This document shows, in pieces, positions 61,402 to 64,000 of a stretch of DNA of 64,000 nt (position 1 is its first letter; each line of letters opens with the position of its first letter). The notes under the pieces are model-generated. The model searched no databases. It was not told the origin of the DNA and saw only the letters and a list, made by a program, of their open reading frames with translations. The DNA comes from AG2 sp036493735 (lineage in GTDB: Bacteria; Gemmatimonadota; Gemmatimonadetes; Gemmatimonadales; Gemmatimonadaceae). Location: contig DASXPH010000069.1 of NCBI GenBank assembly GCA_036493735.1, forward strand, positions 62,001 to 126,000, given 5' to 3'. Position numbers and translations under genes: made by a program.

Positions 61402-61953
61402 GTGAACGTCCTCGCGATCAGCGGCAGCCTCCGCACGCAGGCCTCGAACACGGCCATTCTCGAGGCGGCCTGTCGCATTGCCCCTCCGAGTATCCACGTC
61501 ACACTCTATCCCGGGGTCGGGGCGCTTCCGCACTTCAATCCCGATCTCGATCGCGACGATGGCGCTGGACTGCCGACGGAAGTTGCGCGGCTGCGCGAGC
61601 AAGTGGGCGACGCGGACGCGCTGCTGATCTCCACGCCCGAGTACGCACACGGCTTGCCGGGCGCGTTCAAAAACGCGCTCGACTGGCTCGTCGGGAGCAC
61701 CAGCTTTCCAGGAAAGGCGGTTGCCGTCATCAACGTGAGTCCGCGATCAGTGCACGCACACGCACAACTGCGAGAGATCCTCACGACGATGTCGGCGCGG
61801 CTACTCGATGACGCGTCGCGCACGATCCCACTGCCGCGGCGTGATATCGACGCCGAGGCAATCGCCCAAGACGGCGAGCTGGCCGCGCTCGTCCGATCTG
61901 TCCTCGACGCCATCGCGCTCGCCGTGGAATCGGAACCACCGCGTCATTCCTGA
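61402..61953 (+). CDS. NAD(P)H-dependent FMN reductase
   Basis: 183-aa flavodoxin-like reductase: NVLAISGSLRTQASNTAILE binds the FMN phosphate, ADALLISTPEYAHGLPGAFKNALDWLVG is the family hallmark, and FPGKAVAVINVSPR follows. Reduces FMN, chromate or quinones. Start uncertain: GTG 61402 gives the standard N-terminus, while TTG 61381 would add seven residues; upstream codons in the same frame look non-coding. Confidence 0.85.
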   Translation: MNVLAISGSLRTQASNTAILEAACRIAPPSIHVTLYPGVGALPHFNPDLDRDDGAGLPTEVARLREQVGDADALLISTPEYAHGLPGAFKNALDWLVGSTSFPGKAVAVINVSPRSVHAHAQLREILTTMSARLLDDASRTIPLPRRDIDAEAIAQDGELAALVRSVLDAIALAVESEPPRHS

Positions 61954-61996
61954 GCGAGGAAGGGTCGCCACCGGCCCTTGACGCGCGTCGGATCAT

Positions 61997-62026
61997 GGTT
62001 TATTTAACCGATAGGTTAGATAAACC
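61997..62026. promoter_or_regulatory. Palindromic operator of the ArsR regulator
   Basis: GGTTTAT-t-TAACC-gata-GGTTA-g-ATAAACC, a near-perfect 30-bp palindrome ending 12 bp before the ArsR start. It is much more AT-rich than its surroundings and the usual kind of site for autoregulating ArsR repressors. The promoter likely overlaps it. Confidence 0.75.
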
Positions 62027-62038
62027 GTTGGTTACATA

Positions 62039-62386
62039 ATGCCAGCCGATTCGCTCTCACTCGCCTTTGCCGCACTCGCTGACCCTACCCGGCGCGCGAT
62101 CGTCTCGCGCCTGGCCACGGGGGAATGCACCGTCGGCGAGCTCGCCAAACCGTTCGCCATGAGCGGACCCGCGATCTCGAAGCACCTCCGGGTGCTCGAG
62201 CGTGCTGGCCTCGTTGCCCGCGGGCGCGATGCGCAATGGAGACCCTGCCGATTGCGGGCCGCGCCGATCAAGAAGATCGCCGACTGGGCCGACGGCTATC
62301 GCCAATTCTGGGACGCCAGCTACGAGCGCCTCGATGCGTACCTCAACCACCTCATGTCGGAGGAGCAGGATGATGACGCGAAGTGA
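62039..62386 (+). CDS. ArsR family transcriptional regulator
   Basis: 115 aa winged-helix repressor: ALADPTRRAIVSRLATGECTVGELAKPF, MSGPAISKHLRVLERAGLVARGRDAQWR, then WADGYRQFWDASYERLDAYL. No metal-binding cysteines are seen, which is normal for the SRPBCC-linked ArsR subgroup. First gene of an ArsR-DoxX-SRPBCC operon; it overlaps the DoxX-like gene by 17 nt. Probably represses its own operon through the palindrome at 61997-62026. Confidence 0.93.
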   Translation: MPADSLSLAFAALADPTRRAIVSRLATGECTVGELAKPFAMSGPAISKHLRVLERAGLVARGRDAQWRPCRLRAAPIKKIADWADGYRQFWDASYERLDAYLNHLMSEEQDDDAK

Positions 62387-62849
62387 AGCCGCTGCCACCA
62401 ATCACACGATCTTCTCCACGCGGATCGACCTTCTGACGCCCTCACGCGTGGAGCGGACGACGTCCCGCTCCCGAGCACTGCGCACCGGCTTCTGGAGCTT
62501 CACCACACTTTTCTGCCTCCAGATGGCGTTCACCGCGTACGCCCAGCTCGCGCTGCCGCAGGTGACCGAAATGTTCCACCACCTCGGCTTCCCCGACTAC
62601 TTCCGCGTCGAGCTCTCCTGGGCGAAGCTCGTGGGCGTGGTCGTACTGCTCGCACCGGTGTCGGCGCGACTGAAGGAGTGGGCCTATGCCGGCTTCGCCT
62701 TCACCCTCGTCTCGGCACTCATCGCCCACTTCACGTTAGGCGATGGCCCGGCGGTATGGAGTTGGGCGGCAGGCACCGGCGTGCTTCTGGCAGGCTCCTA
62801 TTTCTTCTGGCTTCGTGTGCAGTCCAGCCGTCCGAGAGCGGAGGTGTAG
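62370..62849 (+). CDS. DoxX-like membrane protein
   Basis: 159 aa with four membrane helices: SFTTLFCLQMAFTAYAQL, then LGFPDYFRVELSWAKLVGVVVLLAP, RLKEWAYAGFAFTLVSALIAHF and a final helix. The FPxYFRVxLSWAKLxGxxVLL and LKEWAYAGFxF patterns are typical of the DoxX-like (DUF4498-type) proteins that accompany ArsR and SRPBCC genes. GGAGGAGCAGG precedes the paired ATGs at 62370 and 62373, overlapping the end of arsR. Function unknown. Confidence 0.85.
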   Translation: MMTRSEAAATNHTIFSTRIDLLTPSRVERTTSRSRALRTGFWSFTTLFCLQMAFTAYAQLALPQVTEMFHHLGFPDYFRVELSWAKLVGVVVLLAPVSARLKEWAYAGFAFTLVSALIAHFTLGDGPAVWSWAAGTGVLLAGSYFFWLRVQSSRPRAEV

Positions 62850-62853
62850 GTCG

Positions 62854-63360
62854 ATGAGACCAGCAGCCAAGGCCGCGACGAGCAATCAGACCCTCTACGC
62901 GACCCCGAACGATCACGAGCTGGTGATCACTCGCACGTTCCACGCGCCGCGCTCGCTCGTGTGGGCCGCGTTCACCGATCCAACGCATCTCCCGAAATGG
63001 CAAACGGGTCCGGAAGGCTTCACGATGCCCGTCTGCGAGATCGACCTGCGTCCTGGCGGCCGCTGGCACTATGTCTGGCGAAACGCGCACGGCCGCGAGT
63101 TCGGCGCGACCGGTACGTACCGGGAGGTCGATCCCCCAAAGCGGATCGTCACCGTGACGAGCGCCAACGGCGAGGAGAACACGTCGACGACGATCTTCGC
63201 CGAGGACGACGGTCGCACGACCGTAACCAACACGCTGCGCTTCGCGAGCAAGGCGTCGCGCGACCAGGCGATATCGCTCGCCAAGTTCGGCACCGAGAGC
63301 AGCTATGCCCGCCTCGACGCCTATCTCGCCTCGCAGGGTGATCCCACCACACGAACCTGA
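62854..63360 (+). CDS. SRPBCC (AHSA1-like) domain protein
   Basis: 168 aa. START/AHSA1 fold: ELVITRTFHAPRSLVWAAFTDPTHLPKW, EIDLRPGGRWHYV, GTYREVDPPKRIV and TTTIFAEDDGRTTVT. Such proteins have a deep hydrophobic pocket; partnered with ArsR they may bind a ligand or take part in detoxification. The ATG at 62854 is 4 nt after the DoxX stop; the frame is open upstream only as a shadow. Third gene of the operon. Confidence 0.9.
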   Translation: MRPAAKAATSNQTLYATPNDHELVITRTFHAPRSLVWAAFTDPTHLPKWQTGPEGFTMPVCEIDLRPGGRWHYVWRNAHGREFGATGTYREVDPPKRIVTVTSANGEENTSTTIFAEDDGRTTVTNTLRFASKASRDQAISLAKFGTESSYARLDAYLASQGDPTTRT

Positions 63361-63375
63361 CGATTCGATCTGGCC

Positions 63376-63424
63376 GCTGACAGCTCGCAGCTGCGGTTCA
63401 CCGTTCACCGACCACCGTTCACCG
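63376..63424. repeat. Interspersed palindrome family, partial copy C
   Basis: Contains GCTGACAGCT (63376-63385) and CCGACCACCGTTCACCG (63408-63424). The latter equals 17 of the 18 bases of the right arm of copy B. The left arm is missing, so this is a half copy between the SRPBCC and VOC genes. Confidence 0.65.
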
Positions 63425-63434
63425 GACATGTCCT

Positions 63435-63827
63435 ATGAAGATCAAGCTGACGAACCTGTACGTCGACAACCTGGATAAGGCGCTCGGTTTCTACACCGAC
63501 GTGTTGGGCTTCGCGAAGAAGGCCGACTTCTCGCAAGGATCGTATCGCTGGCTGACGGTCGCCTCGCCCGACGAGCCTAACGGCACCGAGCTGCACCTCG
63601 CTCTCAACGATAATCCTGCCGCGAAGGCGTTCCAGGGAGCACTCTTTCAACAGGGCCAGCCCGCGGCGATGTTCTTCACCGATAACGTGAAGGCGGACTA
63701 CGAGCGGATCAAGTCCCGCGGCGCGGAGTTCACCATGCCACCGACTCAGGTGACCGGCTCGACGATTGCCATGCTCAACGACACCTGCGGCAACCTCATT
63801 CAGATCACCCAGCTGGCGCGGTGGTAG
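63435..63827 (+). CDS. VOC (glyoxalase/bleomycin resistance) family protein
   Basis: 130 aa. Two beta-alpha-beta-beta-beta modules: LTNLYVDNLDKALGFYTDVLGF and AAMFFTDNVKADYERIKSRG, with metal-type Glu in TELHL and a terminal DTCGNLIQI. Common stand-alone VOC protein; substrate unknown. Lies after the ArsR operon, separated by a repeat remnant, and may be co-transcribed. Confidence 0.9.
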   Translation: MKIKLTNLYVDNLDKALGFYTDVLGFAKKADFSQGSYRWLTVASPDEPNGTELHLALNDNPAAKAFQGALFQQGQPAAMFFTDNVKADYERIKSRGAEFTMPPTQVTGSTIAMLNDTCGNLIQITQLARW

Positions 63828-63831
63828 CGCA

Positions 63832-64000
63832 TTAGCGCGGCGCGGCGGCGACAAACCGTGCGAGCGTCGCCGTACCGCGCGCGAGGTTCAGTGTATCCTT
63901 GACGATCTGATAGCTGTCGGTTTCGCTCAGGGCCGCGAGCACAGCCTGCTCTTGCTCGTTGTTGGCGGCCTCGAGGCATGCCATCCGAGTGGTGGCCGCC
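63832..64000 (-). CDS. META domain protein, C-terminal part (cut by window end)
   Basis: The minus strand from the window edge reads ATTRMACLEAANNEQEQAVL, then AALSETDSYQIVKDTLNL and ARGTATLARFVAA before TAA at 63832-63834. TTRMAC followed by xxNNEQxxLAAL, Y-x-I-x-x-x-x-L and a final LARF strand is the end of a META/HslJ-type beta domain. These are usually periplasmic or lipoproteins of uncertain role. Start outside the window. Confidence 0.65.
   Translation of the reverse strand, partial: AATTRMACLEAANNEQEQAVLAALSETDSYQIVKDTLNLARGTATLARFVAAAPR

Overview
The window is bacterial chromosome of high GC content (roughly 64% by eye), densely packed with genes on both strands. There are no rRNA or tRNA genes, transposases or phage genes that I can recognise. 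Three large FtsX/MacB-type permeases of the 'ADOP' kind (two with a PadR regulator in front), DUF5916, DUF1080 and DUF4397 secreted proteins, a beta-propeller/amidohydrolase fusion and many signal peptides ending in AxAQ together suggest a Gram-negative soil bacterium of the Gemmatimonadota or a close relative. Acidobacteriota is the main alternative. This placement is inference from gene content; no marker gene is present.

Layout. 1-11.3 kb is one co-directional run: DUF481 porin-like protein, AbgT transporter, M17 aminopeptidase (frameshifted near its end), glutaminase, YihY, SLC13 permease with TrkA-C domains, membrane metallophosphoesterase and M20 dipeptidase, then an HdeD-like protein. 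12-20.7 kb is mostly minus strand: ArnA-like epimerase, M48 lipoprotein peptidase, a small lipoprotein, a class C serine hydrolase, a hypothetical protein and a Tat-exported TIM-barrel protein. A plus-strand DUF5916 outer-membrane protein broken by two single-base shifts lies among them. 20.8-25.2 kb holds a LigC-type ATP-dependent DNA ligase and a stand-alone LigD-type polymerase domain on either side of a His-rich membrane protein and an outer-membrane protein. 25.3-37.8 kb has the first ADOP permease, an M20D amidohydrolase, an L,D-transpeptidase, a remnant of an S9 peptidase, a TonB-like protein, the propeller-amidohydrolase, DUF1080 and DUF4397. 37.9-48.2 kb has a YncE/phosphoesterase lipoprotein, a 1 kb repeat-rich non-coding region, a luciferase-like oxidoreductase and a TolC/MFP/RND efflux operon. 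48.4-59.5 kb has a Tat/lipoprotein amino-acid oxidase, a second class C hydrolase, a RibD-like reductase, two PadR-ADOP pairs and a nitroreductase. 59.6-64 kb has an M20 peptidase, an FMN reductase, an ArsR/DoxX/SRPBCC operon with a clear palindromic operator, a VOC protein and the tail of a META-domain protein.

How the genes fit together. The main theme is peptide and amino-acid salvage: three M20 enzymes, M17, M48, glutaminase, AbgT, an amino-acid oxidase and two class C hydrolases. A second theme is envelope export and efflux: the RND operon, three ADOP permeases, TonB and outer-membrane barrels.

The most striking signal is not a gene. The 7-mer CCTAACG (reverse complement CGTTAGG) occurs exactly 47 times, about once per 1.4 kb, nearly balanced between orientations (25 and 22). 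It lies almost wholly inside genes and is read in every codon frame that avoids a stop. Single-mismatch neighbours are far rarer. This density and behaviour resemble a DNA uptake sequence or another genome-wide DNA-level motif. The window also carries a family of intergenic hairpins around a CTGACAGCT loop, scattered CGCAGAG-rich repeats, and an 18-copy 21-bp tandem array bounded by inverted repeats.
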